A stretch of DNA of 64,000 nucleotides from Entamoeba invadens IP1 (lineage: Eukaryota > Evosea > Mastigamoebida > Endamoebidae). The stretch is from the NCBI RefSeq assembly GCF_000330505.1, contig NW_004440189.1:660654-724653 (forward strand). Reading direction: 5' to 3'. This document shows, in pieces, positions 51,642 through 61,600 of the stretch (position 1 is the stretch's first letter; every line of letters begins with the position of its first letter). The notes beneath the pieces were generated by a model. That model made no database searches, was not told the DNA's origin, and saw only the letters and a program-made list of their open reading frames with translations. A program made the position numbers and the translations under genes.

Positions 51642-53297
51642 TTATACCTTTGTTGTGTTTGGTGTTTTGGGTTCCATAGTTTGTTCTGTATCATCGACCC
51701 CCTGCTCAGACCCTGATGCTGTTACTGAAGACTCTGTTTCAACATCAGATTCTTCAGAATCGTTAGATGATTCAGACATATCCGACTCTTCGCTCGAATC
51801 ATCATCCGAGTGAACAACAGTTAATGGGACACTGACGTCTGTAACTTGTTGTGTTGGTTTTGTCTTACTTTCTGGTGTGCTTTGTGTTTCTGTGTGTATT
51901 TCTTCAAGTTCTTTACCGTTGTCTATTACGTTCTTTTTAATTGTGATCTTTCTTCTGATTTCAAGGATTTTGGTAATAAGTTGTATCACAGAACACAAGA
52001 AAAGTCCGACAACTTGCAATCCAATACAAAAGTAGAGGGCATACTCTCTATTTCCAAGTTGATCCACGATAAGACTTGAAAACAACGGACATAATGAACA
52101 AGTGAGCTCTCCAACGCATTCAGTCAGTCCAAGAACTTTTCCTCTTGCTTTGTCACTTGCGTTGAGCGAATATAAAATGATCGACTGAATCTCATAAGCG
52201 GAAATACACCCAATGACAATTGCTAAACAACACAATACCCACCCATTCCTCAAAAATATCATTCCTGTTGCCATACCTGCTATTATTATTTGTACGATGA
52301 TATTTAACGTCTGAACATATTGCCAATGGTGGAATAACCCAAAGATGAAGAAGAAAATGGTCTGACTGAAATACAACACACCCAAAAAGACACTGATGAA
52401 TATCTCTGTATCTTCACTAACTCCTTGTAATGTAATTTTCTCTGCGTCCGCAAAGTCAATGTATTGATTACCGAATACCGCAATAGCACCATACACCGTG
52501 AAGTGTATGACCAAATTGTTAAGATAATACAATGTAAAGTAATATGGCTTTCTCGACGATTTGGAGTCTTCAGTCGTCAACTTCATGATTTCATTGTTCG
52601 AAAACTTGAGTGATTCCTCCGTTGCACACTCGGGATATTCCTTTTTGTACCGCCTTTCAAGTCTCCGCAACTTCGCCTCTTTTCTTGTCACCGAACTTCG
52701 ATGTCGCGGCATGCGTGGAAACGTTACAAAAGCTATCATGACTATGACTGAAGAAAAATAGAGTGAAAATGTATTGCCAAAAGCAGACTTCATTGGCCCA
52801 CCCAATACAAACCCAATTGCTTTTCCAAGTGACCATGAGACACTGAATATGGATAACTTCTTATTTGTCTCTCCTTTGTACACTTCATTCGACAACATGT
52901 ATTCACAAATCGACCAGAAAAAAGCAAGTGCAAAAGACTGTTGAAGTAACAGGAAGAAAAGAGGGAGGAGTGAGCCCTCTCTTTCGACGTAAAATATACC
53001 AATCGAAACACCACACAAAGCTTGGAGGACAAATCCAATTCTGATGATGTCGTCGATGGGAAACCACTTCTTGTCGAGAAACAATCCAATGACCGGGCAC
53101 AACAACCCACACAACCCAAATGTAATACAATCGGCTAATCCAATCATGAATGACGACCCTCCTTGTTCCTTGATTAAATAAGGCAATATTAACCAACAAA
53201 AGTACGTTGCCATATTAATGACAAACCCACCGAAGTAGTAGTTAAATACGTTAAAATGTTGAATGAACCGCTTTGTTTGGTGTAAACAATTGGCCAT
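51642..53297 (-). CDS. Major facilitator superfamily (MFS) transporter
   Basis: 551 residues with about 12 hydrophobic spans in two blocks of six, divided by a charged loop (PRHRSSVTRKEAKLRRLERR, ~200-255). The MFS-typical motif after span 2 is seen as GLFLDKKW. Spans 4-5 include SICEYMLSNEVYKGETNKKL and SVSWSLGKAIGFVLGGP. The C-terminal ~95 residues are cytosolic and Ser/Glu/Asp-rich (DDDSSEESDMSESSNDSEES), likely a phosphorylated tail. Substrate unknown. The N terminus (MANCLHQTKRFIQHFNVFNY) is a plausible start with no in-frame ATG nearby upstream. Confidence 0.85.
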   Translation of the reverse strand: MANCLHQTKRFIQHFNVFNYYFGGFVINMATYFCWLILPYLIKEQGGSSFMIGLADCITFGLCGLLCPVIGLFLDKKWFPIDDIIRIGFVLQALCGVSIGIFYVEREGSLLPLFFLLLQQSFALAFFWSICEYMLSNEVYKGETNKKLSIFSVSWSLGKAIGFVLGGPMKSAFGNTFSLYFSSVIVMIAFVTFPRMPRHRSSVTRKEAKLRRLERRYKKEYPECATEESLKFSNNEIMKLTTEDSKSSRKPYYFTLYYLNNLVIHFTVYGAIAVFGNQYIDFADAEKITLQGVSEDTEIFISVFLGVLYFSQTIFFFIFGLFHHWQYVQTLNIIVQIIIAGMATGMIFLRNGWVLCCLAIVIGCISAYEIQSIILYSLNASDKARGKVLGLTECVGELTCSLCPLFSSLIVDQLGNREYALYFCIGLQVVGLFLCSVIQLITKILEIRRKITIKKNVIDNGKELEEIHTETQSTPESKTKPTQQVTDVSVPLTVVHSDDDSSEESDMSESSNDSEESDVETESSVTASGSEQGVDDTEQTMEPKTPNTTKV

Positions 53298-53608
53298 GAA
53301 TGGATTGAAATGAGGGAAGTTTTTTAGTTTTCTTTTTTCATCTTTTTACAACACGGTTCGACATTCGCTTTTTAATAAACGAATCTTATTAATATCGGGT
53401 TTTAAAAATGTTCTAAAGAAGAGTTTTTTCAAAAAGCAATTCTTTTAAAAATAAAATACAATTTAAGAATAAGGTGGTCGTTCTTAGTCTTTTTTATTAT
53501 AAACACACAACGAATTTACAACGATACGTGTTGGTATGATACAAAGTTCGGTTTGACAAATAACATTAAAACACGTGGTTGGTGGTGGGAGCCCAACAAT
53601 ACAGTCGA
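53298..53608. other. Intergenic ending at an assembly gap; possible truncated gene end
   Basis: The last ~95 bp before the gap are less AT-rich and open on both strands (plus: TKFGLTNNIKTRGWWWEPN; minus: STVLLGSHHQPRVLMLFVKP then stop), so part of a gene cut by the gap is possible on either strand. Confidence 0.3.
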
Positions 53609-53708
53609 NNNNNNNNNNNNNNNNNNNNNNNNNNNNNNNNNNNNNNNNNNNNNNNNNNNNNNNNNNNNNNNNNNNNNNNNNNNNNNNNNNNNNNNNNNNN
53701 NNNNNNNN
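53609..53708. other. Assembly gap (100 N)
   Basis: Exactly 100 N, a placeholder of unknown true length. Confidence 0.99.
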
Positions 53709-54186
53709 AGTAAAAATACATTTTATTAATTAAGCTTTTTTCGGCGTTTTAATTTTCAAAAGTTATAGTTTTTTTTAGTTTCTTTTACTTTATTTATAGA
53801 ATTATTTAGAATATTGGCACAATGATTTTGCACTACAAAATCAGGATTGTTCTCCCATATTTGGATGTCATTTATTACTTAAATAAAACCAATTATTACA
53901 AATACTCCCCATTTTGTGGGGACATAATCTACAATTATTATCTTTTTTTGATATTTGTATCTTCTTCTTTGCTATATATAAATACATGTTTTACTATTTT
54001 AATACCTATCTTGTATTCTATTTAATTTGAATAAAATTTTTACACAAATTTGTATTACAATTCATTTTATTAAAGTTTGTCGAAACTCATTCTTCTTAAT
54101 TAAAATATATTAATTTATATAATATTATATATTATTATTTAAAAAACAACCAAAAACTTTAGTTTTTATAATTATTACAAATGTGG

Positions 54187-54338
54187 TACCAAGGTTTCGA
54201 CCAATAATTAATAATATTTATACAATCATTAAAACTATATTTGAAAAGTTGTATTTGGAATATTTTTTAAAAATAAATATAGAAACTCGTTCATTACTAT
54301 TTAAATAGTATTTAAATAATAAGTTGAAACCTTGGTAC
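54187..54338. mobile_element. Possible tiny TA-flanked inverted-repeat element (~150 bp)
   Basis: GTACCAAGGTTTCGAC (54186-54201) and GTTGAAACCTTGGTAC (54323-54338) are inverted copies matching at 15 of 16 bases, each with TA in the terminal GTAC. The inside is AT-rich and non-coding. Confidence 0.35.
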
Positions 54339-54542
54339 TCTTCGAAACTTTAGTCCCAAATTTGTATTAATAATTAAATTTTGTCATGATAATTAAAATA
54401 TATTGTAAAAAAACAACAAATTTTATATTTTAATTAAATTGTACATTATTTATAAAATTTGTCATTGTTGTTTTGATAAATAACAATTATGATTTTGGAC
54501 ATATAAATTACGCTGTAATCAAAATGAATATGTTTAATAATC

Positions 54543-54585
54543 AACTGAACTTATCTGAGAGATACCAAAGTATTTAAGTTCAGTT
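54543..54585. repeat. Hairpin-forming inverted repeat
   Basis: AACTGAACTTA and TAAGTTCAGTT are perfect 11-bp inverted copies around a 21-base loop, in non-coding DNA. Confidence 0.45.
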
Positions 54586-55203
54586 TCAAATAATAAAAAA
54601 TATTAAAAATTGAATAATTCAACACACGAAATGTTTTCATTTACAATGTTTGTTAATTTTATTAAAAATACTTACTCTTTTGAGCTACATATGAGGCAGT
54701 TTAAATAATAAACGAATACTTCCATTATTTGATCAAAAAAATGACAACTAAAATTGAAAAATAAAAAATGGCTAACATTATGTTATGATTATCATTAAAG
54801 TTGACCAAGGAATGATTTAATATTTTGTTTTTGGTCTCAAAAAATGTATGTTTTTATACAAGTGATTATTGTTTTGAAGAGTTGATAAACTCAATCAAAT
54901 TAATTTAATGAATCTGATTGCATTTTATTATTATTGATACAAATCATATAGTTTGTATTTTCTAGGTTCAAGTCATTCAGCTATGATGTATTTATTTATG
55001 AAAAAAAACTTGTACTTTTTTGTAATAAAAATACTAAAGAACAAATCAATACTAAAATTATTTGCTTCAAAAACTACTGCATAAGTTTTTATTTTTTCCG
55101 ATTTTAAAGTATAAGTAACGTAAATTAAATAAATACATATTTGTATGAAAATGAAAATTGGTATTAACAAACTAATTAAACTTCAACTCATAATGCTATA
55201 CAA

Positions 55204-56121
55204 ATGCTATCGCAAGAAAATGTATTTAGACTTGCATCAAAATGCGAATTTCCAACACCCGAACTTTCAGCGAGTACATCTCTGGCGATCTGTAGTCTTG
55301 TTGGAATGAACTTTGTTCCAATCATATCAAACAACCAATTTTTCTTTCATCGGCTCGAGTCGAAAAACATTCTCACAATCATTTCGTATTCATACAAAAC
55401 CGGCTTTTCCATAACAGCAAAGGTATGCAATAACTCTGGGTGTTTACAACTCAATTCAGTAACAGTGGCAAACCCTTTTTCTAATTTCAAAGAACAAGTC
55501 ATTTCCATCATCAACTTCTTATTAAGTCCATACATCTCTCCTCCACACCCCAATCACTCCACAAATAGTTCCGAAGTTATTCAAAAATCTTCCAATAATC
55601 AACAACAGCAAACACTAGAACAACAAAAAGTTGAGAAAATTGACACTCCAAACATAATTAAACATCCAGACACAACATTAAAACCAAATGAAAAACCACT
55701 TGTTTCAAAATTCGAAAATGAAATACCTTTTATACTTCCCAAAATATCGGACGACGATGAACCCATCAAAAAAGGACCTCAAGAGGACGTCGGTCCTTCT
55801 TCTATTTTTACTTTTAGTGACTTGGACGAACTTCCTGTGTTACGTTCGAAATTACCTGTCGTGACGAAATTACCGCCACCAGAAAAGCAACAACCAAAAA
55901 CTCAAAAGAAGTCTAAACAACGTGGACAAACACCACCAAGACAAGAAAGTAGTCACACCTTCACTTCTTTTCGTCATCAAGACATTAAACAGATTCCAAC
56001 TGCTGCAAAGAACTCCGACAAGCTCTTCCAGCAATTTAGTTCAACAGAGCCGCACTCTGATACATCTGATCAAAGCACGGCACCACCGTCTTTGGTATCC
56101 TCTTCGCCAATTGGAGTATGA
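55204..56121 (+). CDS. Unknown protein with small folded N-terminal domain and disordered tail
   Basis: 305 residues, no family recognised. Residues ~1-110 alternate strands and helices (FRLASKCEFPTPELSASTSL, FFFHRLESKNILTIISYSYK, FKEQVISIINFLLSPYI), perhaps a longin- or roadblock-like fold, not certain. From ~110 on the chain is Gln/Pro/Lys/Ser-rich, with poly-Gln and ETEEEP-like patches, and ends SSSPIGV. GC content and codon regularity above the flanks support coding. It is close (163 bp) to the convergent HMG-box gene. Confidence 0.65.
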   Translation: MLSQENVFRLASKCEFPTPELSASTSLAICSLVGMNFVPIISNNQFFFHRLESKNILTIISYSYKTGFSITAKVCNNSGCLQLNSVTVANPFSNFKEQVISIINFLLSPYISPPHPNHSTNSSEVIQKSSNNQQQQTLEQQKVEKIDTPNIIKHPDTTLKPNEKPLVSKFENEIPFILPKISDDDEPIKKGPQEDVGPSSIFTFSDLDELPVLRSKLPVVTKLPPPEKQQPKTQKKSKQRGQTPPRQESSHTFTSFRHQDIKQIPTAAKNSDKLFQQFSSTEPHSDTSDQSTAPPSLVSSSPIGV

Positions 56122-56284
56122 TATTGGCAACTCAAGTGACAACACTTAATGTTGTTAAGGGAATTACTTTAATCAAATTCTCTATTTATGTTACAAACGA
56201 AAAAACGGGTGCATTACAAGAGAGGACAGAGTATACAAAAATCAACTTAAAGACTTGGAATTGTATTTAAAATATAGGACCTGT

Positions 56285-56899
56285 TTATTGTGAGGCATTC
56301 TCATCAGTGGGTCCCGTGGGCTGTTCTGCAGCTGGTGGAGGGACGTCCGACTTTGCGGAGATTTCCTTTGCCTTGTTTTGTTTTGCTTGTTCTTGATACT
56401 TTTCTTTATCGGTCTCCGGCAAATCTTTCCACATCTGTGATAATGTCGACATCCCCTTTCCACGACTGCCTTTCTCTCTCACGTTCTCTCTATGATCTTT
56501 ACAAAAGAGAAGGAATGGATTATACTCGGCTCTGTTTTGAGCAAATTCGCTCTTTCCTTGTCTTCTTTTCTTTCCCATAGCATTGCCTAACATGATGTCT
56601 TGAACTACAGCAGCCCTTCTAAAAGTCTCTCGGATATCTTCACTTTCACTGGCCCACATCTGTTCGGCCTTTTCATTTGCTTCGTCGACTTCATATTCTT
56701 TTGTTTTCACCATCTCTTTCGCACGCCAGTATATGTACACAGCATGGGACAACTCTTCAATCTCTTCAGTGTACATTGAAGGCTTACGCTTTCGCTCTTT
56801 CATTTCTTGTTCAACGGGTGGCACTGTGTTCATCGGGTTGTTGAGCTGTTCTTGTTCATAAACGGCATTAATCATATAGTTTGTTGGATAGCTTTCCAT
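56285..56899 (-). CDS. HMG-box protein
   Basis: 204 residues. The C-terminal half contains an HMG box: EYNPFLLFCKDHRENVREK, GMSTLSQMWKDLPETDKE, KYQEQAKQNKAKE, with the aromatic and basic positions of a DNA-bending box. The N-terminal half is helical and charged (EEIEELSHAVYIYWRAKEM) with a second weaker helical region but no clear second box. The tail is Pro/Ala/Glu-rich. HMG-box proteins bend DNA in chromatin or transcription. It could be a sequence-specific or an architectural type. The sequence does not say which. Confidence 0.85.
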   Translation of the reverse strand: MESYPTNYMINAVYEQEQLNNPMNTVPPVEQEMKERKRKPSMYTEEIEELSHAVYIYWRAKEMVKTKEYEVDEANEKAEQMWASESEDIRETFRRAAVVQDIMLGNAMGKKRRQGKSEFAQNRAEYNPFLLFCKDHRENVREKGSRGKGMSTLSQMWKDLPETDKEKYQEQAKQNKAKEISAKSDVPPPAAEQPTGPTDENASQ

Positions 56900-57158
56900 C
56901 TCTTGCGCGCTCTAGTATAAAACCTAGTTCTTTTTCTATACCTAAATTCTTTTTTGTGAAAACCAAAATATGGCGCTTTTGTCTTTCATTTATAACTTTT
57001 TTATATCATTTTTACTATAATTCTATAGTATCTTGAAATAATAGTTTTACTATTAGGGTTAGTTTTTCTCTTTTTGCAAATTTTATCACTGTGTTTTATC
57101 TTTTCTTAACTTTTCTCATTTCAAAGTTATCTCAAATCAATTTTAGTTATTCAAAATG

Positions 57159-57172
57159 TGTTATATATAACA
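57159..57172. promoter_or_regulatory. Palindromic motif TGTTATATATAACA
   Basis: A perfect 14-bp palindrome identical to the one at 42849, about 120 bp upstream of the ATG at 57293. Confidence 0.35.
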
Positions 57173-57190
57173 AAAAAATAAATTTTAAAA

Positions 57191-57204
57191 TGTTATGTAT
57201 AACA
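57191..57204. promoter_or_regulatory. Palindromic motif TGTTATGTATAACA
   Basis: Identical to the word at 19936. It lies 18 bp after the preceding palindrome, about 88 bp upstream of the ATG at 57293. Confidence 0.35.
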
Positions 57205-57292
57205 TTTATAATACCAAAAGAAAAACAGAAATCAGGTGGATGTTGAGAAGACGAGAAAAACAGAAAACAAAAACTCGGAACTTTAAACAGAA

Positions 57293-57651
57293 ATGGTTAA
57301 GTGCAGTCCAGCGATACTCAAGAAGTGCATTCCGAATCTCCTTTGTTTGTTAATGGGACGTACAGTGCTGATATATGAGTGACATAGAAATAACGATTAG
57401 GTTCCCTTTTCTGTACATTTTTCTCGATTTGGGGAACGCTGTTCCTTGTTGTGATTCTTGCGACGTGTGACAACTACCCAGTCAAGAAGGGGAAACTTCT
57501 TGACTTTACCGCAGACGATTTTGTGACACTAAGAATTCAGACTGGTATTGCTGCAGGATTTTATCTTCTTTTTGTGATCGGATGTGGAATTTGGTCTGGG
57601 ATTCAAATCTTTAAGAAGATCAAGACTGGGAATAAGGTCGAGTATTATTGA
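57293..57651 (+). CDS. RNase-kappa-like two-span membrane protein (2 exons)
   Basis: The join is 57293-57344 and 57401-57651 (52+251 = 303 nt), giving 100 residues. Exon 1 is MVKCSPAILKKCIPNLL. The 56-bp intron starts GTTTGTTAA and ends GATTAG. Two spans are visible, ~CTFFSIWGTLFLVVILA and GIAAGFYLLFVIGCGIW, joined by a loop with a DFTADDF-like acidic motif, and a short basic tail. This order and size match RNASEK, a small V-ATPase-associated membrane protein. Resemblance is by pattern and length, so the assignment is moderate. Confidence 0.6.
57345..57400 (+). other. Intron of the RNase-kappa-like gene (56 bp)
   Basis: The donor is GTTTGTTAA and the acceptor CGATTAG. It contains stops in frame and restores an ATG-led protein. 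Confidence 0.7.
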
Positions 57652-57868
57652 TTCCTCTTGTTGTGATTTGTTTATTATTGGTTCTTTAATTAATTATTTA
57701 ATTAACTATAATGCTATACCGTCCAAATACAATTTAAAGAGCATTGCTATTAGGAACTCAATGAAAAATAAAATCGATCGATATTATTACATTATATCAA
57801 TTGTAATATTCATTTAACCTAGACAACTATCTGATATATAAAATTAAGGGTTGGAACTCACCTTGACA

Positions 57869-58177
57869 ATGCCAAAAATCAAGCCGAAGAACCACCACCA
57901 GAAACTAAGCAAAAAACACTCGATCGAAAAGAAGATAGGTCAACACAACCAAAAGATGCGAAGACTCGCCAAAAAGTTCCCAGAAATTCGTCGTAAGATC
58001 AAGACCGACCCAGGAGTGCCTCATCTGTGCGCTTTGAAGGAACAACTCGTCGAGAAGTACGAAAACGCTTTGAAGAGAAAAGTCGAAGCTAAGGAACAAG
58101 CGCGTGAGGCAGCTAAAGCAAAGAAATTGGCGGCAAAGGGTGTGACGCCTGCCACTAATAACACAGAAAAAAAATAA
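57869..58177 (+). CDS. Free-standing GNL3/Grn1-type nucleolar domain protein
   Basis: 102 residues from the first ATG (MPKIKPKNHHQKLSKKHSIE). The upstream extension uses a non-ATG codon. The sequence HNQKMRRLAKKFPEIRRKIK, then TDPGVPHLCALKEQLVEKYE, and the Lys/Ala/Glu-rich helix after it match the basic N-terminal domain of nucleostemin-type GTPases (GNL3, Grn1), where it targets rRNA or pre-60S particles. No GTPase follows. The protein stops after NNTEKK. It is probably a ribosome-assembly factor or a split-off domain. It is well separated from other genes on its 3' side. Confidence 0.75.
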   Translation: MPKIKPKNHHQKLSKKHSIEKKIGQHNQKMRRLAKKFPEIRRKIKTDPGVPHLCALKEQLVEKYENALKRKVEAKEQAREAAKAKKLAAKGVTPATNNTEKK

Positions 58178-58653
58178 ATATTGAATGGTTTTTGTTGTCA
58201 GAGTTATTTTAACAAATTCTATAAATAAATAGTTATTTTACTATAAAATGTTCTTTCGTAATATCTATTATAATTATAGTTTTATTGTAACTTTATTATA
58301 ACTTAAAGTCACAAAGAATTTATAAAGAATTTTAACTAAAGAATATTATTTCTTTATTATAAAATATATTAGAAAGTATAATCTGAATACCGATAAGTGT
58401 TTTCTAGACTTATAAGTTTCAATTAGAATAAAAGAATTAACACTTGATAATTCTTTGTCAAATGAACGATAAAAAAGAGACTCGATTTTTGCTTTAATTC
58501 GGGTCAAATATTACAATTAGTAAAACGTTTTTTTCAAAGGAAAATTTGAAGAATAGTTTGTGTGAAAATGATAAAAAAACGGGCAAAATCAACTTGAAAA
58601 ACTCTTTGAGCTAAAAAGCTTAAAAATAACTCGAAGAAACTCGAAAAATAAAA
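58178..58653. other. Intergenic, AT-rich
   Basis: Nothing supported. The last 60 bp before the next ATG hold ACTCGAAGAAACTCGAAAAATA, a repeated CTCGAA word close to the start. Confidence 0.6.
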
Positions 58654-61600
58654 ATGTCGCGACCAAACACGGGGTTCCAACAGATGGCCGATTCATGGGA
58701 TGACGACTTCATCACACCTAACCAGAACCCACCCAAAGCGACAACAACACAACAACAAACAACCACTCAAGTTGATGATTGGGATGCTGCTTTCGATTTT
58801 CAAGACCCAACAACTAATGTCAAACAAAATCAAAAACAAAGCGAAAAAGTTCCACCAAAGACTTCATTGAAGAATAATGTAAAACAACTTCCAACACATA
58901 ATGGGGCTCTTTTAACTAATAAAACAGAAGACTGGGACGCAGACTTTGGACTTCCTAATACGTTAAACTCCTCAAACCAGAAGTCGCCAAAGTCACCAAG
59001 TCAAGGAAAGTCAGTGGCACAACACGCAGATAGTTGGGACGTCGACTTTAACTTGACGGATATCAACCCTTCAACCAACGACGGTAAAAACTCAAAATCG
59101 CCACTTTTGGCAAAACAAGAGGGGAAGGGGAAACTCCAACCCAAAACTCCAATACAAGAAACAAAGGAGGAAAATTGGGACGACGACTTTACTGTTCAAC
59201 CCATAACACAAAAAGATACACAACCCCAACACAAGGAAGCTTCTGAGAGTCAACAAACGGGGAGTATTTTATCGAGTTTGACAGTTGCGAATTTGAATCA
59301 AAAGCCGGACGACTGGGAAAACGACTTTGGAGGGTTTGAGACGGCGGAGCCCAAACGGAAAGTTCTTGACATGAAAGTGAAGAGTAAAACCAACAAAAAG
59401 AAGCGACGGACGTTAACAAAAGACACACCAAAGAAGGGAGAGGGTTTAACAAAGTCTGCTATCCCGTCGTTAAAGTTTTCGACGCGAGCGGAAGAGAAAA
59501 AGGATGAAGACGATTGGGGAGACGACTTTACACTCTCTCCACGAAAGACGGAAGAGAAACACGAGGAAGAAGGACTTCTTGAGAAGAAGACTCCACGCAA
59601 GTCGAAACGCAAAACAATTAAAAAGTCTCCTCGTGAGAAATGGGATGACGCGTTTTCGGCTATGAATAAAGAAGGCGAGAGTTGGGACGCAGAGTTTGGT
59701 GACGCCACTGCGAAGAAACAAGTGCCACAAATGTCTCCAATGAAAGAGCAATTTCCCGTGTTGAAGATGGCGAAAGAGATTTTAGAACATTTTCCAGATA
59801 TCACACTCACATTCTACCAAGACATGGAGTTCGACACATACGAAGAACTTTGCGAAGAAAACAAAGGAAATGTGGAGAACCCCACAACATCAATGATCCT
59901 CAAATTTTGGAAGGAGGCGTGCGAGTTTGCCAAAAATGGCGACTTTGATGAAGCGGCAAATAAATTTCTTCCAATAGTCAGTGAGTGCATTCAACCATCC
60001 CTCCCCGTATCGGATTTGTTCAAATTAAGAGTGTTTTACCAGGCGTTTGTTGTGTTCAAAATAGTTGGCGATAAGAGCAAAGCATTTCAAATGCTCGAAT
60101 TGGCATTCACTATGTATTCAACCATTTTGGATCCCCCAAACGATGCTTGTTTTTCAAGACTCTCCGCGAAACTTAATTGCGATGTCTTGGAAGCATTTAA
60201 AGACGACCAATTCATGGCTAAAGTGAACAAACTGTTTGATGCAATCAACGGATTTCTGTTCCCGCTCCACCCATTCACCGCTCCACCACATTATGTGTAC
60301 CCGTGGAGAATCGTTGGGGAACTAATTGCACAACTCAGTTACGAACTTGCATTCCACAGATGCTTGTTTGAGGGTATTACCGATGTTCTATTTGAAAAGG
60401 TAAAGGCGATCAGTGCAATGTTTCCATCGCAAAAGACACTTGATTACATGAAGAAGTACAATCAACAAGTCGAACTCCAACGAGTAGAAGCCGCAGAAAA
60501 GGAAAAGGAAAATATGAAGAACAAGGTGATTACCGTGAAGAACAGCCCAGCAAAGACAGACACAAATAAGGAGTCTAAAACAGCCACTGTCGATGTCGGT
60601 GATGACGAAGACTGGGACAAGGAATTTGGATTTGACCAACCTCCCCAGACGGAAAAGAAGGTGATGACATTCTTCAGCTCATTTAAAGAGGAGATAATGG
60701 ACGAAAACCCTCCCGAAGAGTGTCGGTTGGTTGAAATTGTGAACAATCAGAATGTTGTTGAAGTTGGTCTTCCAAGTCCGTTTGATGTGTTTGATAAGAA
60801 GATGAATGTTAAAATGAAAGAAAGAGATCTGATGCAATTTATGAATAAGACAATGGACGACATCAAAGAGAAGACGTGTTGGGAGATCATGAATTTGCCG
60901 TTGGACAATAACATCAACGATCGGGTGATGGACAAGATCACAAAGAAGAAGGACGTTAAAGTGATGATCACTGCGTCGTTCCGATTTTGTATGTATTTGC
61001 AACAACAGAAAAAGGTGTTTGATGAGTACCTTCCTGCTTTTGGGTTTATCGAGTGTGAATTGTTTCGCATGTACTTTGACTTGAACACGATATCTACAAT
61101 AGAAATTCTCCAAATTGTGAACATTTGTTATTCTCTTGGAGAGGCACAAACGAAAACAGTTGCGACAAACTGTTTTACGGGGAACGGAATGCTGATTTAC
61201 CAAATTATGATGAGGGGATATGACTTCCACTTGAGAACTTCAAAATGCGTGAGAGGAAATTGGTCCGATGACGAGTACTTGGAATTTATTGATAAAGAAG
61301 CTGAGACGATCGACTTGAAAAGCTTTGACCCACTGACTAACATATACACCTCGTGGGTACTTTGTGATGCAATTTTACTTGAATTGGGATATTCTCCTGT
61401 TACATTTACAAAACTTGCTGGAGAAGATAGAGCCTTTGACGCCGATAGAAAGTACTTAAATGGATGTCTTGAGAAGTTAAAAGAAGTGTATCCGAAAATG
61501 GAAACGAACTTCTTTAAGGCACGAGTTGCATTTGTTCTTGGTGTTTTGTTTAATCATTTTGAGGATTATGGGAATGCAGAAAGCACGTTATTTGACGCGT

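Larger units (their letters stand above)
53709..55203. other. Intergenic, AT-rich, with inverted repeats
   Basis: No supported gene. A 67-codon frame (53822-54025) and a 65-codon minus frame (54973-55170) have random AT-rich composition. Two inverted repeats (54187-54338 and 54543-54585) are listed separately. Confidence 0.55.
56900..57292. other. Divergent promoter region carrying two palindromes
   Basis: 393 bp between the HMG-box gene (minus) and the RNase-kappa-like gene (plus). It holds TGTTATATATAACA at 57159-57172 and TGTTATGTATAACA at 57191-57204. Confidence 0.6.
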
